From assembly GCF_900100385.1 (NCBI RefSeq), contig NZ_FNFC01000006.1:1-64000 (forward strand): 64,000 nt of DNA. The letters run 5' to 3'. Shown here one piece after another: positions 43,419 through 52,159 of this stretch; position 1 is the stretch's first letter; every line of letters starts with the position of its first letter. The notes under the pieces are model-generated. The model was not told the origin of the DNA, did not search any database, and saw only the letters and a program-made list of their open reading frames with translations. The stretch is from Halovenus aranensis (GTDB lineage: Archaea; Halobacteriota; Halobacteria; Halobacteriales; Haloarculaceae). Made by a program: the position numbers and the translations under genes.

Positions 43419-46262
43419 TCAGTCCCAGAACGACCGCGTCCTGGCGTACTCACGCTCGCGCGAGAGGATATCGCGATAGAAGTCGTCCTCGTCCTCTCTG
43501 AGCTTGTTGATGATTCTGGCGGCGTTGTGCGGGCCGACTCCGCGCGCCGCGAGCGCGATGACTGCCTGCTTGCCGTGGCTCTGGACGAGACTCGCCGCCT
43601 GATAGGCGCGCTCGGTTTCTTTCTGTTGGTCGTCGGTCTTGTCCGTCGCTTTGACCGCGCTGACGGTCTCTTCGGCCCAGGGGTTCAGGGCCGCGATGCG
43701 CGTCGACCCACACTCCGGACAGGTCGGTTGGTCGGAGACTCGTTTCACCTGTCTCTTGCGCTTCCAATCGGTGCAATGTAGACAGAACAGGATGACGCGG
43801 TCGTTCTGGAGGCGCTCTTTGACCGTCTCGATGACGCTCGCGTCGGCGTTTTCGGGCGTGAGTAGCTCAGTCCCCGACCCGCGGCCACCGGTGCCCAGCG
43901 GCGTGTGACCGCTCACCGTCTCGACGCTGATGTCGCCCGACTGTATCCGCTCCAACACCGTTGTGGCGTCGTCGACGGCCAGTTCCTCGTGGAATATCTC
44001 GCGGATTGCCTCCTCGTAGACGGGTGTCCCTTCGAGCGCATCGAGGAGTCTGCCCTTGCCGAATCTGGCACTGCCGTTACCACGCCATCGCTTGAGCGCG
44101 CCGAAACTCGTCGCCACCTGTGCGAGCTTGAACTTCAGCGTATCGGCGTTTTTCAGGCTCAGCTCGATGATACTCCGAACGTGGTCGGGGTCGGTCTCAG
44201 ACAGAACGTCGACCACTGCGCTCGCACGAACACCGGAGGGGACTGTCAACTCGATGCGGTACGGGTCTGTTTCGAGACCGACGCTCGACCCGGTCTGCTG
44301 GCCGAGCAGTGCCGAGACGAGTCTGCCAAGCGCCTCGTTGGTCTGGTGACCGAAGCAGGCGTTTACCACGACCGTCCCGTCTCCGGACTCGACGAGTATC
44401 TGGTTGTCGGTCACGAGTGGCTGGCCGTCGCCGACGTGTTCTGCGAGCCGCTCTAGCCCGCTGGCGATAGTCTCGCTGTCGACCTCGTACCGCCGAGTAA
44501 GGTCGCTGGCTACCGACCCTGTGTCACCACCGGCCGCAAGTTGGCTCCCGGCCACACTGCGGAGTTCGCCGACGTCTTGCGCGACGACCTGTGGAACCGG
44601 AATCTCTTGGCCAGTCCAGGAGGGGACCTCGCCTGCGGGGTCTTCTATCGGTGAGACCGTCACGACCTCGTCTTCCTCGTCGACCTCGGTGATGCGCCAC
44701 ATCTCGCCGCGCTGGATGAACACTTCCCCGGGCGAGGCGAAGTTGACGACGAAGCGCTCGTCGAGAGTGCCGACCTGAGAGCCACTCGCCACGTCTTCCA
44801 CGTCGTATGTCGCCTCGTCGGGAATCATCGAGAGGTTCCGATAGAAGTACTGCCAGGTGCCGCGACGCTTCTCGATGCGGTCTTCTTCCTCTTCGAGCCA
44901 CACGACATTGTTACTCGCCAGTTCGCGCACGACGGATTTGAACTGACTCTCGTCTAACTCGTCGAAGGGGTAAGCCCGGGTGACCACGTCGTAGGCCCGT
45001 GGTGCCGCTATCTCGCCGAAGTCCATCACCAGCCCCGCAATCTGGTTCGCCACGGTGTCGAGGCTGCCGTGGTGAATCGGTGCCGGCTCGACCGCGCCGG
45101 CTCTGGCCCGCCTGGCCACGACAAGTGACTCCAGCACGTCATCTGGGTGGCTCGTGAGAATCGTGCCCGACGAAACGTCACCCTCGCGGTGTCCCGCCCG
45201 CCCGATTCGCTGGAGGAGGCGGGCCACCTGCCGGGGGCTGTTGTACTGGATGACGTGGTCGACCTGCCCGACGTCGATGCCCAGTTCCATCGACGAGGTA
45301 CAGAGGAGCCCGTCGAGTTCGCCCCGCTTGAACTGCTTTTCTACCTCGATTCTGGTCTCTTTGGCGAGCGAGCCGTGATGAATACCGATGCTCGTTCCCA
45401 GTTCCTTGAGTCGAGACCCGAGTGCCTCGGCCGTCTGTCTGGTGTTAACGAATGCAAGTGTCGCCTCGTTCTCGGCCACGAGTTCGTCGATGCGGCGTAC
45501 GTGACTCGCCGCCTCAGGCTCCGTGACCAGCTCCTGTGCGAGTTTCTCGTCGTCCTCCGTCACAGTCGGTGCTTCGACGTTCACCTCGAGTGCGCTTCCG
45601 ACATCGACTTCGATGACTCGCCAGTCTCTGTCGCCGGTCAGAAGCCGTCCGATTTCGTCCGGGTCGTGGACAGTCGCCGAGAGGCCGACCCGCTGGAACG
45701 GGCCGGCGAGCTCTCGGAGCCGTTCGAGCCCAATCGCGAGCTGTGCCCCGCGCTTTGAGACCGCAAGCTCGTGAATCTCGTCGATGACGACGTGGTCTAC
45801 GTCTTCCAGTGCTCGACGGAGTTTCGAGCCGGTCAGCATCGCCTGGAGCGTCTCGGGAGTCGTTACGAGCAAATCTGGCGGGTTGTTTGCCTGTTTCTGT
45901 CGCTGGTAGTCGGTCGTATCGCCGTGGCGCACGTCGACATCGATACCGAGAGTGTCGCCCCACCAGTCCAGACGCTCGCGCATGTCGCGGTTGAGCGCCC
46001 GGAGCGGCGTCACGTACAGCGCACTGATGCCGAAGATTTCCTCACCTGCAAGCGCGTCGAAAACGGGGAGCGTCGCGGTTTCTGTCTTGCCGCTGCCGGT
46101 CGGTGCGACGACGACAACGTCCTCACCGGCAGCGATAGGGCCGATAGCTTGGCGCTGTGGCTTGGTCGGTGACTCGAAGCCACGCATCGAGAGAGCGTCT
46201 CGGAGTCGTGAGCCAAGCGCAGTAAACGCGGCTGGACCCGTGACTGCGTCCCCGTCAGTCAT
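43419..46262 (-). CDS. lhr: Lhr-type superfamily 2 helicase
   Basis: A 947-residue large helicase. Motif I APTGSGKT is at 53-60, motif Ia VTPLRALN, motif II VIDEIHELA, motif III GLSATVHD, motif V MELGIDVGQVDHV and motif VI LLQRIGRAGHR. After the two RecA domains come the winged-helix and the Lhr-specific core. Near the end a zinc-binding pair (FCLHC and CPEC) is visible, followed by a helical tail. Lhr proteins translocate on single-stranded DNA and unwind branched or RNA-DNA structures during repair. It lies just upstream of the MutS-like gene on the same strand. Confidence 0.92.
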   Translation of the reverse strand: MTDGDAVTGPAAFTALGSRLRDALSMRGFESPTKPQRQAIGPIAAGEDVVVVAPTGSGKTETATLPVFDALAGEEIFGISALYVTPLRALNRDMRERLDWWGDTLGIDVDVRHGDTTDYQRQKQANNPPDLLVTTPETLQAMLTGSKLRRALEDVDHVVIDEIHELAVSKRGAQLAIGLERLRELAGPFQRVGLSATVHDPDEIGRLLTGDRDWRVIEVDVGSALEVNVEAPTVTEDDEKLAQELVTEPEAASHVRRIDELVAENEATLAFVNTRQTAEALGSRLKELGTSIGIHHGSLAKETRIEVEKQFKRGELDGLLCTSSMELGIDVGQVDHVIQYNSPRQVARLLQRIGRAGHREGDVSSGTILTSHPDDVLESLVVARRARAGAVEPAPIHHGSLDTVANQIAGLVMDFGEIAAPRAYDVVTRAYPFDELDESQFKSVVRELASNNVVWLEEEEDRIEKRRGTWQYFYRNLSMIPDEATYDVEDVASGSQVGTLDERFVVNFASPGEVFIQRGEMWRITEVDEEDEVVTVSPIEDPAGEVPSWTGQEIPVPQVVAQDVGELRSVAGSQLAAGGDTGSVASDLTRRYEVDSETIASGLERLAEHVGDGQPLVTDNQILVESGDGTVVVNACFGHQTNEALGRLVSALLGQQTGSSVGLETDPYRIELTVPSGVRASAVVDVLSETDPDHVRSIIELSLKNADTLKFKLAQVATSFGALKRWRGNGSARFGKGRLLDALEGTPVYEEAIREIFHEELAVDDATTVLERIQSGDISVETVSGHTPLGTGGRGSGTELLTPENADASVIETVKERLQNDRVILFCLHCTDWKRKRQVKRVSDQPTCPECGSTRIAALNPWAEETVSAVKATDKTDDQQKETERAYQAASLVQSHGKQAVIALAARGVGPHNAARIINKLREDEDDFYRDILSREREYARTRSFWD

Positions 46263-46307
46263 GACTACCAGATAGGCAGTTCAGGCGATTAAGCCCATCG
46301 GACCAGG

Positions 46308-46751
46308 TTAACTGTGTGTCTCGATGTTCTCCCAGACCTCGGTCATCCGCTCGCCGGTAAACTCGATGAGTTCCTGAACATCTTCGGTTCGTTCCTTCGG
46401 GCAACAGCCCAAGTCACGGATTGCTTTCGTGGCCGAAAAGTGATGGACGTGCACCAGGTCGTCACCCGCTTTCTCATAGACGACAGTCGTACAGGGCAAC
46501 ATACCGGCAAGCTCCTGGTCGATTTGGAGGGCGTCACGCGCGATAGTCGGGTGACAGACGACCAACAGCGCGGTCCGTGACACGTCCTCGCCGAGCATCC
46601 CCGCAATCATCTGGTCGAGGCGCGTGACTTTGACCGTCTCGAAATCAGCCAGTTCGTGTTCGAGTTGAACGAACGGCACGGCGTCCTCGAACGACATCTC
46701 GAGCGTGGTGTGGAGGGCCTCCTCTGCAGTCGGCGTCGTGGACTGGCTCAT
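46308..46751 (-). CDS. DUF302 family protein
   Basis: A 147-residue protein with the DUF302 pattern: SFEDAVPFVQLEHELADFETVKVTRLDQ, then ALLVVCHPTIARDALQIDQELAGMLPCTTVVYEK, with the CHP and LPC elements typical of the fold. Many members bind metal or haem-like ligands, though the role is largely unknown. The ATG at 46751 starts at MSQSTTPTAEE; the longer frame to 46817 is not acidic. It is 45 bp upstream of lhr on the same strand and divergent from the phosphoglycolate phosphatase gene. Confidence 0.88.
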   Translation of the reverse strand: MSQSTTPTAEEALHTTLEMSFEDAVPFVQLEHELADFETVKVTRLDQMIAGMLGEDVSRTALLVVCHPTIARDALQIDQELAGMLPCTTVVYEKAGDDLVHVHHFSATKAIRDLGCCPKERTEDVQELIEFTGERMTEVWENIETHS

Positions 46752-46834
46752 GCACAGCACCTGGGTTGGGACTGAAATAAGTCTACTGTCGCCCCGAACG
46801 GAAGCAAAAAAAGACACGCACCCTGAGCCGACGT

Positions 46835-47563
46835 ATGGACTTCGAGGAGAGTCTCCAGCTCGCCAGGTCGCTGCCCGAGTCGCTTCCGCCGCTGACTGTC
46901 GACATCGATGGAACGCTGACCGACGACACCCGCGCTGTCGACCCGCGTGTCTTTCCGGTCCTCCAGTCGTGGCCGTCGACTATCGTCATCGCGACCGGGA
47001 AGGCGATGCCGTATCCGGTTGCACTCTGTGAGTTTCTCGGACTCGAAACGCGTGTTATCGCTGAAAACGGCGGTGTCGTCGTCCCAGGACGCGAGCGGGA
47101 TGCCATTTTCCTCGCCGACACCGAGGCTATCGAGTCGCTTGCGGCGGCCTACAGAGAGCGTGGACACAGCCTCGGCTGGGGGAGTGCCGACCTGGTGAAC
47201 CGCTGGCGGGCGACCGAACTCGCGGTGAGTCGTGAGTCACCGCTCGACCCGCTCGCGGATCTCGCGGACGAGTACGGGTTAACCGTCGTCGACACCGGCT
47301 ACGCATATCACGTCCACTCGGCGTCGGTCGACAAAGGGGTCGGTCTCAGCCGGATGGCGGCCGAACTCGGCCGCGAGACCCGTGACTTCGCGTTCGTCGG
47401 TGACTCTCCGAACGACGTGCCCGGATTCGAGGTTGCCGGCATCGCAGTCACTGTTGACAACGCCCCGGACGCGGTCAAATCACAGGCCGACTACAGCGCC
47501 CCAGGGGCGTACGGCGACGGCTTCCTCGACGCTGTCGAGTGGCTCTCCGAGCGATACCGGTAA
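46835..47563 (+). CDS. archaeal phosphoglycolate phosphatase (HAD-IIB)
   Basis: A 242-residue HAD phosphatase of the Cof/IIB type. Motif I LTVDIDGTLTDD near residue 20, motif II STIVIATGK, cap domain in between (VIAENGGVVVPG is the family's cap entry), motif III Lys in SVDKGVGLSRM, and motif IV FVGDSPNDVPGFEVAG. It removes phosphate from 2-phosphoglycolate or a related small sugar acid. Complete at usual length. A T-rich TATA box (47570-47577) lies just after its stop, so the next transcription unit begins immediately downstream. Confidence 0.9.
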   Translation: MDFEESLQLARSLPESLPPLTVDIDGTLTDDTRAVDPRVFPVLQSWPSTIVIATGKAMPYPVALCEFLGLETRVIAENGGVVVPGRERDAIFLADTEAIESLAAAYRERGHSLGWGSADLVNRWRATELAVSRESPLDPLADLADEYGLTVVDTGYAYHVHSASVDKGVGLSRMAAELGRETRDFAFVGDSPNDVPGFEVAGIAVTVDNAPDAVKSQADYSAPGAYGDGFLDAVEWLSERYR

Positions 47564-47569
47564 CGACTG

Positions 47570-47577
47570 TTTATATA
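47570..47577 (+). promoter_or_regulatory. TATA box of a possible RNA gene
   Basis: TTTATATA just after the phosphatase stop, placing a start site near 47598-47602, more than 130 nt before the next start codon. Such a long leader is unusual among the leaderless promoters in this window. Confidence 0.55.
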
Positions 47578-47582
47578 CGATG

Positions 47583-47707
47583 CCGGGACCACGCGCTGTA
47601 TGACCTGACAGCCGCCACGGGGTGGCCAGCGGGAGTACGGCACACCACCCTGTGGACCCTTCGTGCCGTCTGCTCGCCATCACACGCTGACCCGGGGAAA
47701 GTTTTTG
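47583..47707 (+). ncRNA. possible structured RNA, unclassified
   Basis: Between a TATA box and a T-run (GTTTTTG, 47701-47707) lies about 120 nt rich in pairing: GCCAC/GTGGC (47614-47618 with 47622-47626), ACGGCAC/GTGCCGT (47637-47643 with 47663-47669), the extension GCGGG/CTCGC, CAGCG/CGCTG (47627-47631 with 47685-47689) and CCGGG/CCCGG (47583-47587 with 47691-47695). The last pair may lie partly upstream of the predicted start site. No tRNA, SRP, RNase P or clear H/ACA or C/D box signature is seen. It could equally be a folded 5' leader of the GTPase gene. Confidence 0.4.
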
Positions 47708-47731
47708 TTGGGTGGCCCGTAACCCTCGCGC

Positions 47732-49342
47732 ATGAGCCCCGAAAAGGCCGCTCTCAGGCGCGCTATCGACAAAGGCGAGCGCGAGGGTGGCAGTGTCGAG
47801 TTCAAAGAGCGGCTCAGCAAAGACCTCCACCTCCAGGATGGGAGACGCGAGAGTCTGGTGGCACAGCTCCGCCACCGTGTGCTGTCGGGCGACGGCGAGG
47901 CTACGTACGTCATCGGTGTCACCGATAACGGCGGGATAACTGGCATTCCGATAGCGGAGTTCTCCGAGTCGATGGATGTACTCTCTCTCCTGGCTGATGA
48001 GGCCGGTACACACATCGAAAACGTCGAGACGTGGGGCGAAGACGAGACAGGAGAGCCCGACCGACTCGTGGGCGTCGCGACGGTTCGGGAGGGGCCAGTG
48101 ATGAACAACGACGAGCACATCGTGGTCGGCACTGCAGGGCACGTCGACCACGGGAAATCGACCCTCGTTGGCTCTCTCGTGACAGGAGAACCAGACGACG
48201 GTGAAGGCGGCACCCGAAGCTTCCTCGACGTCCAGCCTCACGAGGTCGAACGAGGGCTGTCTGCTGACCTCTCCTATGGTGTCTACGGGTTCGACGCCGA
48301 CGGGCCGATACGGATGGATAACCCTCATCGAAAAGGCGACCGGGCTCGCATCGTCGAGGAGGCCGACCGTCTGGTCTCGTTCGTCGACACTGTCGGCCAC
48401 GAGCCGTGGCTTCGAACGACGATTCGCGGGCTGGTCGGCCAGAAACTCGACTACGGTCTCCTGACGGTTGCGGCTGACGACGGACCAACCGAGACGGCCC
48501 GAGAGCACCTCGGCATCCTTCTCGCGACAGAGCTGCCGACTATCGTCGCGATTACGAAGGCCGACCTCGTAGACGACGAGCGGCTGGCGACCGTCGAGCG
48601 CGATGTCGAGAGACTCCTCCGGGACGCTGACAAGACACCACTGCGTGTCGACCGTTACGGGACCCAGACTGCTATCGAGGAAATCGACGAGACTGTCGTG
48701 CCGATTGTGACCACCAGTGCGGTCACACAAGAGGGACTGGGAACGCTTGACCAACTCTTCGAACAGTTGCCGAAAACAGGGACTGCACACGAGGACGAAC
48801 AGTTTCGGATGTACGTCGACCGAACGTACAACGTTACCGGCGTCGGACCAGTCGCCTCGGGAACAATCAAATCCGGCGCGGTCGAAGCGGGTGACGAGCT
48901 GTTACTCGGGCCGTTACCGAACGGCGAGTTCCGCGAGGTCGAGGTCAGGAGCATCGAGATGCACTACCACCGTGTCGACAGGGCCACCGCCGGGCGTATT
49001 GTCGGTATTGCCCTCAAGAACATCAGCGAACGCGATATCGAACGCGGCATGGTGCTAGTGCCACGGGACAGCAACCCCGAGCCAGTCCGTGAGTTCGAAG
49101 CCGAAGTGATGGTGTTGAACCATCCGACACGCATCGACCAGGGGTACGAGCCGGTCGTCCACCTAGAGACTGTCAGCGAAGCGGCAGTCATCAATCCGTC
49201 TGGCGGCCAACTCCTGCCCGGCGACTCGGGGACGGCCCGAATCAGATTCAAATTCCGGCCATATCTCGTTGAGGAGGGCCAGCGGTTCGTTTTCCGTGAG
49301 GGTCACAGCAAAGGCGTCGGGACAGTCCGTTCTACCGAGTGA
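47732..49342 (+). CDS. GTPBP1-type translational GTPase
   Basis: A 536-residue GTP-binding protein. An N-terminal domain of about 125 residues (SVEFKERLSKDLHLQDGRRESL, VIGVTDNGGITGIP) precedes the G domain: G1 GTAGHVDHGKST (133-144), G3 DTVGHE, G4 TKADL. Two beta-barrel domains follow (YVDRTYNVTGVGPVASGTI and the C-terminal FKFRPYLVEEGQRFVFREG). The order matches GTPBP1/2, eEF1A-related factors linked to ribosome rescue and mRNA quality control in eukaryotes; the archaeal role is unproven. ATG at 47732. Confidence 0.88.
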   Translation: MSPEKAALRRAIDKGEREGGSVEFKERLSKDLHLQDGRRESLVAQLRHRVLSGDGEATYVIGVTDNGGITGIPIAEFSESMDVLSLLADEAGTHIENVETWGEDETGEPDRLVGVATVREGPVMNNDEHIVVGTAGHVDHGKSTLVGSLVTGEPDDGEGGTRSFLDVQPHEVERGLSADLSYGVYGFDADGPIRMDNPHRKGDRARIVEEADRLVSFVDTVGHEPWLRTTIRGLVGQKLDYGLLTVAADDGPTETAREHLGILLATELPTIVAITKADLVDDERLATVERDVERLLRDADKTPLRVDRYGTQTAIEEIDETVVPIVTTSAVTQEGLGTLDQLFEQLPKTGTAHEDEQFRMYVDRTYNVTGVGPVASGTIKSGAVEAGDELLLGPLPNGEFREVEVRSIEMHYHRVDRATAGRIVGIALKNISERDIERGMVLVPRDSNPEPVREFEAEVMVLNHPTRIDQGYEPVVHLETVSEAAVINPSGGQLLPGDSGTARIRFKFRPYLVEEGQRFVFREGHSKGVGTVRSTE

Positions 49343-49468
49343 GCTGTACCGGCATATCGGGACAACTCGGACAGCCTTTAGGACACGTTCGGATGAACAG
49401 AACGCAGATTCGCTCCTTGCCAGCGTGGCTGTCGCCTCGGCGCTGTCCCTCTCTTGCAGTGGGGCGTA

Positions 49469-49993
49469 TTACTGGTCAGGAACCGCGACAACGTCGGGGA
49501 CAGTGGTTCGTTCGAGTACACGACGCTGCTCTGGCGGCAGGTCACGCGACTGAAACACCGCCAGTCCGTCGTTGTATCGACTGGACTTTCTCGCCCCGGT
49601 GGGGTCGTATTCCATCACGAGTTCTGCAATTCCGGTTTCACGGCCACAGTATCTGAATCCCGCACTGTAACAGGCACGGTAGGCGAGTGGATTGTTCACT
49701 GCAATCGTGACGGTATCGTACGTATCGCCTTCGAGCGCATCAGCGGTAAACCGCAACAGCCGTGACCCGATTCCCTCTCCCTTGCGGTCCTCGCGAACAG
49801 TCACGTATCTGAGGTGGCCGGTGCCCGGGGAGTCACGGTCCGCGTTGAACGCGACAGCACCCACGACATCTCCCTCGGTAGCGACGCTTTTCCCGGTCGA
49901 CGACATCACGAACTTCCCGGCGTATGCGAACTCCCTGTAGTCGAGTTCGAGCGTGGGGCCGTCTGACGGGTAGCCGACTATCGTGTACTCCAT
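49469..49993 (-). CDS. GNAT family N-acetyltransferase
   Basis: A 174-residue acetyltransferase. The acetyl-CoA site is in LRYVTVREDRKGEGIGSRLL (motif A with the RxxGxG-type loop) and the downstream NPLAYRACYSAGFRYCGRE is motif B. The last 35 residues extend past the fold. The acceptor (protein N-terminus, lysine, or small amine) cannot be told. It is convergent with the GTPase gene (126 bp between stops). Confidence 0.88.
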   Translation of the reverse strand: MEYTIVGYPSDGPTLELDYREFAYAGKFVMSSTGKSVATEGDVVGAVAFNADRDSPGTGHLRYVTVREDRKGEGIGSRLLRFTADALEGDTYDTVTIAVNNPLAYRACYSAGFRYCGRETGIAELVMEYDPTGARKSSRYNDGLAVFQSRDLPPEQRRVLERTTVPDVVAVPDQ

Positions 49994-50090
49994 CTCGGTC
50001 AGTATCTATCCTTTCCGGTCGCCGCTGAAAAAAGACGCGGCTGGTACGTTCGCAGTCGCAAAATCGAACCGCCAAGAAATATGCCCGCGG

Positions 50091-50258
50091 TTATTGACGG
50101 TCGTCGAGAGCGAATGCTACTGTCGACTGAATCCAGGCTTGGTGATTCTCTCGGTCGTAGATGACGTACTCCTCGTCGCCGATGTTGAGCTCGGCGTACC
50201 GGGATTCTTCGTTCTCGACAACCGGTGCATCCGTATCGTCCGCGGTGTTCGTGCTCAT
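50091..50258 (-). CDS. DUF7331 small haloarchaeal protein
   Basis: A 55-residue acidic protein: a disordered start (MSTNTADDTDAPVVENEE) then YAELNIGDEEYVIYDRENHQAWIQS, which I recall as the conserved core of haloarchaeal DUF7331. Function unknown. The ATG at 50258 is preferred; the longer frame reaches 50351 but its extension has the wrong composition. A TATA-like TTTTTATAC on the minus strand (about 50313-50321) lies about 55-60 nt upstream, which would leave a short leader. Confidence 0.75.
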   Translation of the reverse strand: MSTNTADDTDAPVVENEESRYAELNIGDEEYVIYDRENHQAWIQSTVAFALDDRQ

Positions 50259-50650
50259 GGTTGATGCGGCCAAAGGCCGTCTTTGCCTCCACTTTGTCAT
50301 TATCTCCCACAGTATAAAAACCTCTTGCCGGGTTATCACCTGTGAGAACACACGCAGAGTACCTCAAATCGAGTCTTACTGGCATGTTAATCGGTTTTAC
50401 ATTGTGATAACTGCAGTAACAGTCTGACCGGACCGAGCCGATTCGAGGAGGTCCACGGTATAGAACGAAAAATGACACGGTGTGATTCTGTTCCTCGGAT
50501 ACATAGATTTCGAGCAAATCGGCGAAAATGGCTCCAAAAATAGAGATATTGTTGGTATGTACACTTTACAAAATATATGATCTCTTAGTTGTCTGGCGAT
50601 TGAGACTGGCTGGCCCGGTAATTTTAACAGGGATACCATTGAATCCACGG
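50259..50650. other. AT-rich leader of the unknown two-gene unit
   Basis: About 390 bases with no convincing gene. The base composition is visibly richer in A and T than in the flanking genes (for example around 50528-50590). It should hold the divergent promoters of the DUF7331 gene and of the next plus-strand gene, for which aattttaac at about 50620-50628 sits 26 nt before the ATG at 50651. Confidence 0.45.
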
Positions 50651-52159
50651 ATGCGAAAAATGTCAGGGAGAGGGTCGAACGGAGGTTCTGAAACGCAATC
50701 GTATCGGGGCGAAATATCGGACACGCTTGAGTCTATAACGCTGCACGAGGAGCTCGACTTTGACCTCAATATCACAGAGGCGCAGTACAAGAGCAATCAC
50801 GATATTCAGGGAGAACTCCAGCTCGACCTCGTGCCGACGAAAGAGGCACTCAGAAACAGACAGTCCAAACCAACGAACATCTTTTCAGAGCTTGGGAAGC
50901 TTGCTGGAAAGGGGCTCCCATTCCAGGGGTACCCAGGCACGCGGGTGCACGTAGGTATCTCAGAGCGCTCCGAGGAAGACCAGAACGACGCGAGCATGAA
51001 TCCTGCCGAAGATGGTCTTCCGGCAAACGACACACTGTCTTTCGACTGTGATTGGGAAGCTCGTGAACTCAAAGACGCACTCGCAGAGGACGAAGGCAAA
51101 CGTCTCCAGCGAGCGTACGACATCGAGGGATATCCGAGTGAACAGCTCCCTCTCATCGTCCGGGCGAAGCTGTACCGCGACGCTGTCGAACTCTTTCGCA
51201 AACAACAGGGCGGCGGGCCAGACCCACGCCAGACCAGGGAGCGAGAGCAACGCGACCGGCAGCGGAAAAACGAGCGGGCCAAATACGAGGGGCTGGCAGC
51301 GCTGTCGATCGCGCTCGAACACCGCGAGAACGTCGGGGGAAGCGACCAGAAGCTTCGACTCGACAGGTTCCGGGTCGATATGTCACGGACCTTCCCTGAC
51401 ATCGAGTTCGTGCCCGAGCAGGGCTCGACGTACAACCCCGAACAAAAACGCGTGGAGTGGAACAGTCGAATCAGCAGTCCCGGCGACGTAACCCGGTACG
51501 TTATTATCGGCCCTATCGGTCAGCTGCTGGACCTGAACCACATCTCAGCCGAGGTAACTGGACAGATTGTCGGCTCGTCGCTCAGCGGCAAGGTGATTTC
51601 CGGCGCCTTCGACGAGAGTGGGAAATCTATCTGGCGCTCGGTCAATGCCAGCCACGAGGTCGACGTGGACTGCTCCATCGAAATCGACCCGGACGCACTG
51701 AGCGGCGAGGTTCAGAAAAAGACCGAAGCCACGTTCAATGTCGTTGGACTCCCGGAAAACATCTACTCCGAACTCGAAAACATCTGCCGCCGCGAGGGGA
51801 TACACGTCCGCGACCAGCGTGCACCGGCAGAAGCCGAACCTGCGGCCGACAGAGAAGGCGTCTGGGAGGTCAAAGGGAAAGAGGACCGCGGCGAACTAGA
51901 TATCAAACGTGAGTTCGGGAATCGTGGCGTGGTTTACGCCTCGATTCTCGTCACCGGCGAGTACACTCCCTCGTCGAAAGAACAACACGTCTCTGCGTCA
52001 GAGGATAGCTCGGACAAACTCGTCCGTGCCGACGAGGGCGCACTGGACCGACGCGGCCGGACGCAGGTCGAAATCAACGCGCGGTCGGCCTCCTCGGATC
52101 TGAACACCGAACTCATCAATACGTTCGAGGAGGCGTTCCCGGGGGGTGAGGCGAAATGA
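50651..52159 (+). CDS. large soluble protein of unknown family, first of a coupled pair
   Basis: About 502 residues, no signal peptide and no membrane helix. I do not recognise the family. Residues 1-150 contain ITLHEELDFDLNITEAQYKSN and GYPGTRVHVGISERS, resembling a strand-rich domain. A charged helical linker follows (about 155-225: RLQRAYDIEG, REREQRDRQRKNERAKYEG). The second half (235-370) has alternating strands, FVPEQGSTYNPEQKRVEWN and VTRYVIIGPIGQLLDL, then another strand-rich C-terminal part. No Walker, protease or nuclease motif is seen. ATG at 50651 fits an upstream AT-rich box; 50660 and 50528 are alternatives. Its stop overlaps the zinc-finger membrane gene (ATGA). Confidence 0.75.
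   Translation: MRKMSGRGSNGGSETQSYRGEISDTLESITLHEELDFDLNITEAQYKSNHDIQGELQLDLVPTKEALRNRQSKPTNIFSELGKLAGKGLPFQGYPGTRVHVGISERSEEDQNDASMNPAEDGLPANDTLSFDCDWEARELKDALAEDEGKRLQRAYDIEGYPSEQLPLIVRAKLYRDAVELFRKQQGGGPDPRQTREREQRDRQRKNERAKYEGLAALSIALEHRENVGGSDQKLRLDRFRVDMSRTFPDIEFVPEQGSTYNPEQKRVEWNSRISSPGDVTRYVIIGPIGQLLDLNHISAEVTGQIVGSSLSGKVISGAFDESGKSIWRSVNASHEVDVDCSIEIDPDALSGEVQKKTEATFNVVGLPENIYSELENICRREGIHVRDQRAPAEAEPAADREGVWEVKGKEDRGELDIKREFGNRGVVYASILVTGEYTPSSKEQHVSASEDSSDKLVRADEGALDRRGRTQVEINARSASSDLNTELINTFEEAFPGGEAK

Noticed and set aside
47583-47696. H/ACA guide RNA interpretation of the structured region
   Set aside because: The internal loop in the main stem is too small for a pseudouridylation pocket and no K-turn motif is seen, so only an unclassified RNA is proposed.
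47480-48790. 436-aa minus-strand frame over the GTPase gene
   Set aside because: Antisense to G1, G3 and G4 motifs; extends across intergenic DNA and the phosphatase gene end.
50397-50648. 83-aa minus-strand frame in the AT-rich leader
   Set aside because: Composition is not halophilic, no promoter or homology signal, and it covers the likely promoter of the next gene.
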